From the NCBI GenBank assembly GCA_002393955.1, contig DGSK01000048.1, forward strand, positions 1-12,430: a DNA stretch of 12,430 nt. Direction: 5' to 3'. Shown here piece after piece: positions 1 to 6,811 of this stretch. Position 1 is the first letter of the stretch. The number at the start of each line of letters is the position of its first letter. This DNA comes from Lachnospiraceae bacterium UBA4364. GTDB taxonomy: Bacteria; Bacillota; Clostridia; Lachnospirales; Lachnospiraceae. The notes under the pieces are model-generated. The model saw only the letters and a program-made list of their open reading frames with translations. It searched no databases and was not told the origin of the DNA. The position numbers and the translations under genes were made by a program.

Positions 1-36
1 GATTGTTCCGGCGCAATTGCGAGTGTCGTTCTAAGT

Positions 37-68
37 AGTTCAGTTAGTGGGAAGTTTTAGTAATTAAG
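37..68 (+). repeat. Dispersed repeat, copy 1 (left edge)
   Basis: Positions 37-59 are identical over 23 nt to the reverse complement of 12408-12430. Positions 46-68 match 7646-7668 at 20 of 23 positions, with the core gggaagttttagt exact (49-61 against 7649-7661). This copy ends 53 nt upstream of the DUF3737 start codon. It lies just right of a perfect 10-bp palindrome, cgcaattgcg, at 12-21. Three related copies in intergenic DNA point to a dispersed repeat or shared regulatory element. Its class is not recognised. Confidence 0.7.
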
Positions 69-121
69 TACACTTCGGGATTTATTGACCGGCATAGAAA
101 GACTGAGGTAAAGGGCTAATT

Positions 122-997
122 ATGGAAGAAATCAGACAGAAGAGATTTACCGGAGAGAGAGCAGCTTACGGTAGCAGCAATTTAAAATTTACTGACTGCG
201 TGTTTGAAGATGGCGAGTCGCCATTAAAGGAAAGCAGTTCAATCGAGCTGGAAGGCTCAATGTTCAGGTGGAAATATCCCTTATGGTACTGCCGTGATGT
301 TAGAACAAGGGGTTGTACCTGGTATGATATGGCAAGGGCCGGAGTCTGGTATACAGATAATATAACAGTGGAAAATGCCGTTATACAGGCACCGAAAAAC
401 TTCAGGAGATGCAGTAACGTTATTCTTAATGATGTGGCACTGACTAATGCTCAGGAAACCCTTTGGAGCTGCAAGGGCGTGAAGCTTATGGCCGTTACTG
501 CCAGGGGGGATTATTTTGCCATGAACAGCTCAGATATGGAAGTGGATGGTCTTAAGCTTGATGGCAACTATTCATTCGATGGTGTAAAAAATGCTATTGT
601 CCGTAACTCGCGTCTGTTATCTAAGGACGCGTTCTGGAACAGCGAAAACGTAACTGTTTATGACTCATTCATATCCGGCGAATACCTTGGCTGGAATTCA
701 AAAAATCTGACGTTTGTAAACTGTACTATCGAAAGCCTTCAGGGATTGTGTTATATAGATAACCTTGTAATGAAGAACTGTAAGCTGGTAAATACGACAC
801 TTGCTTTTGAATATTCTGTTCTGGATGCTGATGTGACTACTGCAATTGACAGTGTATTCAATCCTAAGGAAGGGACTATAAGGGCTCCACAGATAAAGGA
901 GCTGATACTTGAAAAGAGTAAAACGGATGCGGCAAGATTAAATCTGGTGTGTGATGATATAGAAAAAAAGTCGGATAAACCTGACTGGATAGAGTGA
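122..997 (+). CDS. DUF3737 family protein, predicted right-handed beta-helix
   Basis: This 291-residue protein matches DUF3737 from memory. Its body is built from short repeated rungs rich in W, N, S and V, such as FWNSENVTV near residue 170 and GWNSKNLTFVNC near 190, typical of a parallel beta-helix (pectate-lyase-like) fold. It has no signal peptide and no membrane segment, so it should be cytoplasmic. No catalytic motif is recognised and the substrate is unknown. The ATG at 122 is preceded by a purine-rich stretch (105-115) ending in GGG with a 6-nt spacer, an acceptable ribosome site. The next gene, a MalY/PatB-type PLP enzyme, starts 81 nt downstream on the same strand, and I recall the two families being neighbours in other Firmicutes. 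A shared operon and a role linked to sulfur amino acid metabolism are inferences. Confidence 0.85.
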   Translation: MEEIRQKRFTGERAAYGSSNLKFTDCVFEDGESPLKESSSIELEGSMFRWKYPLWYCRDVRTRGCTWYDMARAGVWYTDNITVENAVIQAPKNFRRCSNVILNDVALTNAQETLWSCKGVKLMAVTARGDYFAMNSSDMEVDGLKLDGNYSFDGVKNAIVRNSRLLSKDAFWNSENVTVYDSFISGEYLGWNSKNLTFVNCTIESLQGLCYIDNLVMKNCKLVNTTLAFEYSVLDADVTTAIDSVFNPKEGTIRAPQIKELILEKSKTDAARLNLVCDDIEKKSDKPDWIE

Positions 998-1011
998 GAA
1001 ATAATTGATGA

Positions 1012-1041
1012 CTGAAGACAACGCAACAGGTTGTCATTCAG
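1012..1041 (+). promoter_or_regulatory. Stem-loop between the DUF3737 and malY/patB genes
   Basis: The arms ctgaagacaac (1012-1022) and gttgtc-a-ttcag (1030-1041) pair over 11 bp with one bulged A, around a 7-nt loop (1023-1029). No T tract follows, so it does not look like a standard intrinsic terminator. It sits 37 nt before the downstream start codon and leaves the ribosome site at 1070-1073 free. Processing, mRNA stability or tuning of the downstream gene are possible roles. Confidence 0.5.
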
Positions 1042-1078
1042 ATAAGCATAGGTAGAAATATTAGTCAGCGGAGAAATG

Positions 1079-2248
1079 ATGAAATACGATTTTGATACAA
1101 TAACAGACCGAAGGGGGACAGATTCCCTAAAGTGGGATGTAAAGGAAAATGAGCTTCCCATGTGGGTTGCAGATATGGATTTTAAGGCTGCACCTGAGAT
1201 CATTGATGCAATGAACAAGCGGCTGTCCAACGGAGTATTCGGATACTCGGTCATCCCTGATGAATGGTATGATGCATATATAAAATGGTGGAAGGAAAGG
1301 CATGGTTTTGAAATACATAGGGACTGGCTTATATTCTGTACCGGCGTAATACCTGCCATATCTTCAACTGTAAGGAAGCTTGCGACAGCGGATGAAAATG
1401 TGGTGGTGCAGACACCGGTATATACAGGATTCTTCACCAGCATAAAAAATAACGGGTGCCGTATACTGGAGAGCCCTCTCAGATACGAAAACGGCAGGTA
1501 TTCAATGGACCTTGAGGACCTGGAAAAGAAGCTGTCGGATCCGCAGACATCACTAATGATACTTTGCAATCCCCACAATCCCATAGGAATCATCTGGGAT
1601 AGGGATACGCTTGCACATATAGGTATGCTGGCACAAAAGTATAACGTGACAGTAATATCCGACGAGATACACTGTGATCTGACGGAACCCGGTGAGGGAT
1701 ATGTTCCTTTTGCTTCTGTTTCCGATATATGCAGGGAAGTGAGTATTACCTGTATTGCGCCTACCAAGACCTTTAATCTGGCCGGTCTTCAGACGGCAGC
1801 TGTATGTATTCCCAATGCTGCACTGCGCCATAAGATATGGCGGGCGCTCAATACGGATGAGGTTGCGGAGCCGAATTTCCTGGCGGTGCCGGCAGCGGTA
1901 GCGGCATTTGAAAAAGGTGGGGAATGGCTTGATGAATTAAGGATATATATTTCGGAAAACCGTAAGTATGTAACAGAATACATTAAAGAGAATATACCGG
2001 AAATTTCTGTTGTGGATGGCAGGGCGACTTATCTCCTCTGGCTGGACATTAGTAAAGTATCCGGAAACAGTAAGGCACTGGCCGGATTCATAAGAGAAAA
2101 GACGGGGCTGTTTGTATCGGCGGGCTCGTATTTCGGCAAAGAGGGAGACAGTTTTTTCAGAGTCAATATTGCCTGCCCCGGGAGTGTATGTGAAGACGGA
2201 GTCCGCAGGCTTGAGCAGGGAATCCGGGAGTATGAATTAAGTATCTGA
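1079..2248 (+). CDS. MalY/PatB family PLP-dependent C-S beta-lyase / class I/II aminotransferase
   Basis: This 389-residue protein has the usual MalY/PatB length and is fold-type I PLP throughout. The N-terminal signature LPMWVADMDF near residues 26-35 is typical of the family. NPHNPIG follows near 164-170, the PLP-binding aspartate lies in ISDEIHCDL near 193-201, and the Schiff-base lysine is about K230 in APTKTFNLAG. Known members cleave cystathionine or cysteine conjugates to pyruvate, ammonia and a thiol in the cytoplasm; some also act as aminotransferases or, like E. coli MalY, affect regulation. The true substrate cannot be read from the sequence. Tandem ATGs occur at 1076 and 1079. The GGAG at 1070-1073 leaves only 2 nt before the first but 5 nt before the second, so 1079 is preferred. 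It lies between the DUF3737 gene and a small zinc-ribbon gene, probably cotranscribed. Confidence 0.92.
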   Translation: MKYDFDTITDRRGTDSLKWDVKENELPMWVADMDFKAAPEIIDAMNKRLSNGVFGYSVIPDEWYDAYIKWWKERHGFEIHRDWLIFCTGVIPAISSTVRKLATADENVVVQTPVYTGFFTSIKNNGCRILESPLRYENGRYSMDLEDLEKKLSDPQTSLMILCNPHNPIGIIWDRDTLAHIGMLAQKYNVTVISDEIHCDLTEPGEGYVPFASVSDICREVSITCIAPTKTFNLAGLQTAAVCIPNAALRHKIWRALNTDEVAEPNFLAVPAAVAAFEKGGEWLDELRIYISENRKYVTEYIKENIPEISVVDGRATYLLWLDISKVSGNSKALAGFIREKTGLFVSAGSYFGKEGDSFFRVNIACPGSVCEDGVRRLEQGIREYELSI

Positions 2249-2305
2249 AGCTTTCGAAGCGGTGCCGTATATGCGGGCATTGTCAGAATGGCAGTGGGAG
2301 AAATT

Positions 2306-2572
2306 ATGGAGAACAAGGATGAAAACAGGCAGCAGAGTGGTTTTGATCCTGCTATCCGTGAGGATGGCAGGTTAAACTATCCTGAGTCAGGACTAAGGCC
2401 CTGCGGTTTTTTTGAAGCAGTGGGTGAGGCTACAGGTCTTAAGAATGCCATAAGCCAGACATCTGTCTGGACATGTTCTGCCTGCAGTCATACGGGTAAT
2501 GAAGGGAAATTTTGCGAAGAGTGCGGCGCTGCAAAGCCTCCTGTAGTTATTGTAGGCGGTATCGTTTCATGA
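2306..2572 (+). CDS. Small zinc-ribbon protein, unknown function
   Basis: This is an 88-residue protein whose first 50 residues look polar and partly disordered. Near the C terminus is a compact zinc ribbon with Cys57, Cys60, Cys70 and Cys73 (WTCSAC, then GKFCEECGAAKP). The ribbon resembles the zinc-ribbon tail of larger bacterial proteins such as the SPFH/virion-core-like family, but no such domain is attached here, so it is either a free-standing adaptor or the remnant of a larger protein. The ATG at 2306 is favoured by TGGGAG (2295-2300) with a 5-nt spacer; an in-frame ATG at 2288 has no comparable site. Its stop overlaps the transporter start in an ATGA arrangement at 2569-2572, so the two are probably translationally coupled. 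No function is assigned. Confidence 0.65.
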   Translation: MENKDENRQQSGFDPAIREDGRLNYPESGLRPCGFFEAVGEATGLKNAISQTSVWTCSACSHTGNEGKFCEECGAAKPPVVIVGGIVS

Positions 2573-3714
2573 AGAAGGTACTTGCCTTTTTGAAAAAAGA
2601 ACCTATGCTTACGGTTTCCGTACTGGCTGCGGTGATATCTCTTTTTATCACTCCCCCCAAGCTCTCGCTTTTCCGGGAGCTGGACTGGCATACACTGGGC
2701 ACTCTTTTTATGATGCTTAGTGTTCTTGAGGGCTTTAAGCAGGAGAATATCTTTCGCCCGGTCATTCGTTTTACTACTCATTTCGGTGGGATGGTGACGC
2801 TTTCTCTGTTTCTGATATTTGGTGTCTTTTTTTCGTCTATGTTCGTGACCAATGATGTTTCGCTCATCATCTTTGTTCCATTGACTATTCTTTTGTTCAG
2901 GGCAGGCGGTAAGGAACACTATATCCTGCCTGTGATAAGCATGGAAAACATTGCTGCGATCCGCGGTTCTTTGCTTATGCCTTTTGGAAGTCCTCAGAAT
3001 CTTTTCCTGTTTCAGCAGTCCGGAGTGAGTGCGGGACGTTTTATTCTGCATATGTCGCCCTTATGCGCAGGTTCAGGTATACTGCTTATTTTGTTCGTAT
3101 TGTTTTTATACCGGAAAAATCTGAAGGAAAAGATAGAGATAAACACGGAGCAGGTTGCCGGTGAATGGGATCCAAAGTATAAGAGCAGAAGGATTGGCTA
3201 TTTTCTGCTGTTTGTAATGATCATCCTGACCATCGTCTCACGGACGGAACTATGGCCGTATGCGATACTGGTAGTGATCCTGACGATCCTGATCCTTAAC
3301 CGTAAGCTTTTTGGGCAGGTGGACTATGTTCTGATAGTGACATTTTTCTGCTTCTTTGTTTTTTCATCATCAATAGCCGGCAATCCCATGATATCGGAAT
3401 TCCTGAAAAAAAGCGTAGCAGGGAATGAGTACTGGTGGGCAATTGCACTGAGCCAGCTGATCTCAAATGTTCCGGCTACGATAGTGCTGTATCCGTTCAC
3501 GGAAAACTTTGCGGGGCTTATCTATGGCGCAGATACTGCCGGCCTATGTTCTCTTATCGGCTCGCTTGCATCTGTCATAAATTATCGTATTTATGTTAGG
3601 GAGTATCCTGAAAACGGAAAAAAGTTCGTAAAAGTATTTACGCTGGTATCCTGGGCTTTCTTTGTCATAGTAGTGCTGCCTGGGTATCTGCTCTGCAGAT
3701 GGCGGTTCTTATAA
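2569..3714 (+). CDS. ArsB/NhaD/SLC13-like (ion transporter superfamily) membrane permease
   Basis: This 381-residue, very hydrophobic protein has about ten predicted membrane segments. Two related half-motifs mark the ion transporter superfamily: VTNDVSLIIFVPL at about 93-105, and SQLISNVPATIVL at about 295-307, each a membrane hairpin with a conserved N. Between them, LLMPFGSPQNL (135-145) resembles the NPQN region of ArsB/NhaD/citrate-type carriers. Substrates in the family include arsenite, Na+/H+ and di- or tricarboxylates; none can be chosen here. The start at 2569 overlaps the stop of the zinc-ribbon gene (ATGA). A longer reading from 2512 is possible but would overlap that gene by 61 nt and has no ribosome site. 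It is slightly shorter than the usual 400-450 residues but both halves are present. It appears to close the first transcription unit. Confidence 0.8.
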   Translation: MKKVLAFLKKEPMLTVSVLAAVISLFITPPKLSLFRELDWHTLGTLFMMLSVLEGFKQENIFRPVIRFTTHFGGMVTLSLFLIFGVFFSSMFVTNDVSLIIFVPLTILLFRAGGKEHYILPVISMENIAAIRGSLLMPFGSPQNLFLFQQSGVSAGRFILHMSPLCAGSGILLILFVLFLYRKNLKEKIEINTEQVAGEWDPKYKSRRIGYFLLFVMIILTIVSRTELWPYAILVVILTILILNRKLFGQVDYVLIVTFFCFFVFSSSIAGNPMISEFLKKSVAGNEYWWAIALSQLISNVPATIVLYPFTENFAGLIYGADTAGLCSLIGSLASVINYRIYVREYPENGKKFVKVFTLVSWAFFVIVVLPGYLLCRWRFL

Positions 3715-3715
3715 A

Positions 3716-3759
3716 TCGAAGCAATTCTTTTGAAAAACTATCCTTGCTGTCGAATTTTT
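3716..3759 (+). terminator. Possible intrinsic terminator after the transporter gene
   Basis: The arm tcgaagcaa (3716-3724) pairs with ttgct-g-tcga (3744-3753) with one bulged G. The 19-nt loop itself contains a cttttgaaaa mini-stem, and ATTTTT follows at 3754-3759. The position, immediately after the TAA at 3712-3714, suits a terminator. The bulge and long loop make it imperfect. Confidence 0.45.
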
Positions 3760-3764
3760 GCATC

Positions 3765-3793
3765 TTGATTTTTTTGCTGTTTTGTGGTAGCAT
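3765..3793 (+). promoter_or_regulatory. Sigma-A promoter for the tad operon
   Basis: The -35 box TTGATT (3765-3770), a 17-bp spacer and the -10 box TAGCAT (3788-3793) fit the vegetative consensus. A TG dinucleotide one base before the -10 (3785-3786) gives an extended -10. Transcription would start near 3800. It follows the probable terminator of the preceding unit and is the only strong promoter seen upstream of the pilus genes. Confidence 0.6.
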
Positions 3794-3799
3794 ATGTTC

Positions 3800-3996
3800 A
3801 TGTCAGAGCAGAGTATTCTGCTAACTTGTCGATTCCCTATCGGGAGGTTTCGTCGGCAGGATTTCAAAACTATCAAAAATATTGTTAGTTTGTTGAAAAA
3901 CTAAGTGTTGTGTGTTGTTTTGTTTTTATATGCTAAAGTTATGTGCGACTGTGTCCAGAACAGGGATTGATTTCGGCAGGTGCACCGGCGGAGTAT
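3800..3996 (+). promoter_or_regulatory. Structured 5' leader of the tad operon
   Basis: About 200 nt separate the expected transcript start from the first pilus gene. Stem-loops are visible at 3807-3822 (agcaga/tctgct, 4-nt loop), 3834-3845 (tccc/ggga) and 3885-3904 (ttagttt/aaactaa, 6-nt loop). The bases ctgct (3818-3822), part of the first stem, could instead pair with ggcag (3854-3858), giving mutually exclusive folds. The last hairpin is followed by a GT-rich, T-heavy tract (3905-3930). This could be an attenuator or RNA switch, but no known riboswitch core, including c-di-GMP-I, was recognised. A 34-codon reading frame starting at 3800 ends in the last hairpin but has no ribosome site. 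Confidence 0.4.
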
Positions 3997-4485
3997 ATGA
4001 AAGCAACGAAGACGAAAAAGAAGGTTCAGGTGGAACGACTAATGGCAGGAGTATTATTGGTTTACGTCACACTATCAGTCCTGGCGGATGTGAAGAGTGA
4101 TAAAATCCCGAATGCTTTGACTGCAGCGGCTATGGCGGCCGGCGTGATCATAAGACTGGCGAGAGCCGGACCGTCCTGCCTGCCGCTTGTTGTCGCAGAT
4201 ATCATAATAGCATTTCTTGTAACTTTTATATTATTTGCAATAAAAGCATTGCGTGGCGGTGATTGCAAGATGTTCTGTGCAATAAGTGCGATGTTGGGAA
4301 TGAAAGCCTGTGGCTGTGTTTTTCTCTTATCACTTATTCCGGCTGCTTTTATAGGCATAGGTATGATGATCTTTACTAAGAAAAAAGTCTTTTCCAAAAC
4401 TTTGATACATTACAGCATTCCGATTGCGATTGGCGTATGTATCTATCTTATTATGAACTGTTCGGAATCATGCACATTCTTCTGA
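3997..4485 (+). CDS. A24 prepilin peptidase, CpaA/TadV type (first copy)
   Basis: This is a short, multi-pass membrane aspartic peptidase of the TadV/CpaA class, without the N-terminal methylase domain of PilD. The first catalytic aspartate is D31 in LADVKSDKIPN, the second D89 in RGGDCK, which follows the family pattern of an Asp before K-IPN and an Asp in the GxGD loop (the first G is R here). Helices follow at roughly 17-30, 66-84, 104-125 and 139-154. Its expected job is cleaving the leader of the Flp-type pilin encoded downstream (9184). The start is uncertain. ATG 3997 has GGCGGAG only 3 nt away; in-frame ATG 4042 has AGGTGG with a better spacer and would give 147 residues; a GTG at 3943 is unlikely. 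It is the first gene after the structured leader, 101 nt before the CpaE-like gene. Confidence 0.82.
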   Translation: MKATKTKKKVQVERLMAGVLLVYVTLSVLADVKSDKIPNALTAAAMAAGVIIRLARAGPSCLPLVVADIIIAFLVTFILFAIKALRGGDCKMFCAISAMLGMKACGCVFLLSLIPAAFIGIGMMIFTKKKVFSKTLIHYSIPIAIGVCIYLIMNCSESCTFF

Positions 4486-4586
4486 ACAGCTGCCCTGTAT
4501 AAAAATCAAATAATGTATATTTTGCGGAACTGCATCTGACATTGCAGAACTGTGGTTTTTGTGGCTTTTCAGAAAGGAGGACATGT

Positions 4587-5591
4587 ATGAGACGGAAGAT
4601 GATAGCATTATGCGATCCTGACAGTAATTATCTGACTCACCTGCAGGAAAATCTTGAGCAGAGGGAGAACTTTCCATTTGTTGTTAACACATATACAAAT
4701 GCGCTCAGTCTAAAGGAAAGTATGAAGGAATATGAATATGAGGTAGTTTTGGCAGCTGAAGAGGCATTTAAGGAGCTTCGGAAGGATGTGGGGGATTCCC
4801 TGGTACTGCTTAAGGAAAAGGGAACTAAGTGTGATGCTGATGATTTTATATGGAAGTATCAGTCGGCAGAAAATATACGTAAAGAAATACTTGAACACTG
4901 TGCCGAAAAAGGAAATCTTGATGCAGTGATAGATGAATGTGGCAGGCATACCAGGCTGATCGGTGTGTTTTCACCGGTGGGAAAAGATGTACAGACATCA
5001 TTCTCACTTCTGCTTGGACAGTTCCTGGCGAAAAAGAAGAAAGTTCTTTATTTAAATCTTGAACCGTTCTCGGGCCTTTCATATCTCGACAATGCAGGTG
5101 AGGGAAGAGATCTTACTGATCTTATCTATTATATGAACAGCGGGAAAGATAAGCTGCAATATAAGCTGGAAAGCATGATAAACAGAATAGGAGAACTTGA
5201 TTATGTTGCACCTGCGTTTTCATTTATAGATCTTGCACAGATAGAATCAGAGAACTGGATACTGCTTCTTAAAATGATCATGAAATATGGCAAGTATGAC
5301 TATCTGATACTTGATCTTTCGGAAATCATACAGGGTTTGCTTAATGTGCTCAGGGAATGTGATGTTATATATACGATATCACAGCGTGAAGGAATGGGAT
5401 CGGTGAGGATGAAGCAGTATGAGGAGCTGCTGGGAATGAATGATCTCGATGATGTGCTGGAAAGGACAAGCAAATGCGAGATGCCGGTATTTACGAATCT
5501 GCCAAATGGCATAGAAGAGCTTCCTTATACAGAATTGGCCGGTTATGTAAGAAGCGTTGCGGAGGAAGAGCTGGAGAGGGTTGAGCAGTGA
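4587..5591 (+). CDS. CpaE/TadZ-like P-loop protein of the Tad pilus, degenerate Walker A
   Basis: This 334-residue protein has the CpaE/TadZ layout. The N-terminal part (about 4-110) looks like an atypical receiver domain (MIALCDPDSN start); the C-terminal part (about 122-325) resembles the MinD/ParA ATPases. The strand-loop-helix where the P-loop belongs reads SPVGKDVQTSF (129-139), so Gln136 sits where the Walker A lysine before T is normally found. A Walker B-like YDYLILDLSE follows at 237-246. I recall related Clostridial proteins with a similar LQTSF motif, so this may be a family trait rather than a mutation. TadZ/CpaE proteins place the pilus machine at its site on the membrane. The ATG at 4587 has AAAGGAGG (4573-4580) with a 6-nt spacer. 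Its stop overlaps the CpaF start by 4 nt, indicating coupling. Confidence 0.78.
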   Translation: MRRKMIALCDPDSNYLTHLQENLEQRENFPFVVNTYTNALSLKESMKEYEYEVVLAAEEAFKELRKDVGDSLVLLKEKGTKCDADDFIWKYQSAENIRKEILEHCAEKGNLDAVIDECGRHTRLIGVFSPVGKDVQTSFSLLLGQFLAKKKKVLYLNLEPFSGLSYLDNAGEGRDLTDLIYYMNSGKDKLQYKLESMINRIGELDYVAPAFSFIDLAQIESENWILLLKMIMKYGKYDYLILDLSEIIQGLLNVLRECDVIYTISQREGMGSVRMKQYEELLGMNDLDDVLERTSKCEMPVFTNLPNGIEELPYTELAGYVRSVAEEELERVEQ

Positions 5592-6811
5592 ATGCAGAAG
5601 ATATAAAGCTCAGATTAAAAGAAGAGATACAGTCGCAGATGAGCTTTGACCGTGAAATGACGGATGACGATGTATGGGAACTTATTGACAATACCATTGT
5701 CGGAAACGGTAAGAAATATGGACTATCCCTTAAGGCAAAGAAGCAATATGCAAAAGAACTATTCTATTCGATCCGCAGACTCGACATATTACAGGAACTT
5801 ACCGATGATCCGAAAGTTACGGAAATAATGATCAATGGATACGACCATATTTTTATAGAGAGAGCAGGGCATTTATACCTCTGGGATAAAAGATTTGAAT
5901 CAAAAGAAAAGCTTGAGGATGTCATACAGCAGATTGTGGCAAAGTGTAACCGTACAGTAAATGAGGCATCGCCAATTGTAGATGCGAGACTGGAAAACGG
6001 ATCCCGTGTAAATATAGTTTTGCCTCCTGTCGCATTGAACGGTCCGATTGTAACCATACGTAGATTTCCGGAAAAGCCTTTTCTTATGGATGATCTGATA
6101 AGGTTTGGTGCCATAAACGAAGAAGTGGTCTGTTTTCTTAAGAAGCTTGTTGTTGCCGGATACAATATTTTCATTTCAGGTGGAACAGGTTCGGGCAAGA
6201 CTACCTTTCTGAACGCACTGTCGGATTTTATTCCAAAGGATGAGAGGATCATTACGATAGAGGATAGTGCCGAACTGCAGATCGTGGGCGTAGATAATCT
6301 TGTCCGGCTTGAAACAAGGAATGCGAATGTGGAAGGGTGCAGTGAGATCACAATAAGAGACCTGATCAAGTCAAGCCTCAGAATGAGGCCTGACCGGATC
6401 ATAGTAGGCGAGGTAAGGGGTGCAGAAGCCATAGATATGGTGCAGGCACTTAATACGGGACACGATGGCTCCCTGTCCACCGGTCATGCTAACAGTGCTG
6501 TGGATATGTTGGCGAGGCTGGAGACAATGATACTTATGGGAATGGACCTGCCTATCCCGGCGATTAGGGGACAGCTTGCAAGCGGAATAGACATAATCGT
6601 GCATCTTGGGAGACTGAGGGATAAGAGCAGAAAGGTTCTTGAGATTGCTGAAGTGATTGATTATGAAGATGGGGAAATAAAACTTCAGTCGCTATATCGT
6701 TTTATAGAGAAGGAGGAAGACCGTGAAGGAAAGATCATCGGGAGGCTTGAGCGTGAAAATCCGCTCATACATACTGAAAAGCTTAGGGCGGCAGGCATCA
6801 GGGAGTGCTAA
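5588..6811 (+). CDS. cpaF: CpaF/TadA type II/IV secretion ATPase
   Basis: This 407-residue hexameric secretion ATPase powers Tad pilus assembly at the cytoplasmic face. The N-terminal domain (about 60-165) carries the family markers TEIMINGYDHIFIER and NRTVNEASPIVDARL. The Walker A GGTGSGKT is at 198-205, the Asp box region ITIEDSAELQ at 222-231, the arginine-rich RMRPDRIIVGEVRG with Walker B at 265-278, and the His box GHDGSLSTGHAN at 291-302. All are intact, so the protein should be active. It starts with GTG at 5588, overlapping the CpaE-like stop by 4 nt. Its last 89 nt overlap the start of tadB in another frame. The family is CpaF/TadA rather than PilB, judging by the motifs and the neighbours. 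Confidence 0.95.
   Translation: MNAEDIKLRLKEEIQSQMSFDREMTDDDVWELIDNTIVGNGKKYGLSLKAKKQYAKELFYSIRRLDILQELTDDPKVTEIMINGYDHIFIERAGHLYLWDKRFESKEKLEDVIQQIVAKCNRTVNEASPIVDARLENGSRVNIVLPPVALNGPIVTIRRFPEKPFLMDDLIRFGAINEEVVCFLKKLVVAGYNIFISGGTGSGKTTFLNALSDFIPKDERIITIEDSAELQIVGVDNLVRLETRNANVEGCSEITIRDLIKSSLRMRPDRIIVGEVRGAEAIDMVQALNTGHDGSLSTGHANSAVDMLARLETMILMGMDLPIPAIRGQLASGIDIIVHLGRLRDKSRKVLEIAEVIDYEDGEIKLQSLYRFIEKEEDREGKIIGRLERENPLIHTEKLRAAGIREC

Noticed and set aside
31..60. Sequence resembling a tRNA D arm (agttcagttagtgg)
   Set aside because: No matching acceptor stem, anticodon arm or TPsiC arm can be placed in the following 60-70 nt, and the same segment recurs as a dispersed repeat.
85..114. Promoter with TTGACC at 85-90 upstream of the DUF3737 gene
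   Set aside because: No acceptable -10 box lies at 16-18 nt spacing, and the transcript start would fall at the start codon and after the ribosome site. The promoter of this unit remains unidentified.
751..1767. Long open frame on the minus strand (338 codons)
   Set aside because: It lies opposite the clear MalY/PatB gene and the end of the DUF3737 gene, and its translation matches no known family; it is a shadow of plus-strand codon use.
2512..2568. N-terminal extension of the transporter
   Set aside because: It would overlap the zinc-ribbon gene, adds a Cys-rich, non-membrane peptide unlike the family, and has no ribosome site; the ATGA start at 2569 is better.
3794..3904. Short open frame in the tad leader (34-36 codons)
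   Set aside because: It begins at or before the expected transcript start, has no ribosome site, and its product has no recognisable feature.
3800..3996. Cyclic-di-GMP or other known riboswitch
   Set aside because: The conserved core of the c-di-GMP-I class was looked for by eye and not found; the stems do not fit a class I know.
4458..4497. Terminator after the first A24 gene (ctgttc/gaacag stem over the stop codon)
   Set aside because: No T tract follows, and the next gene continues the pilus operon 101 nt downstream.
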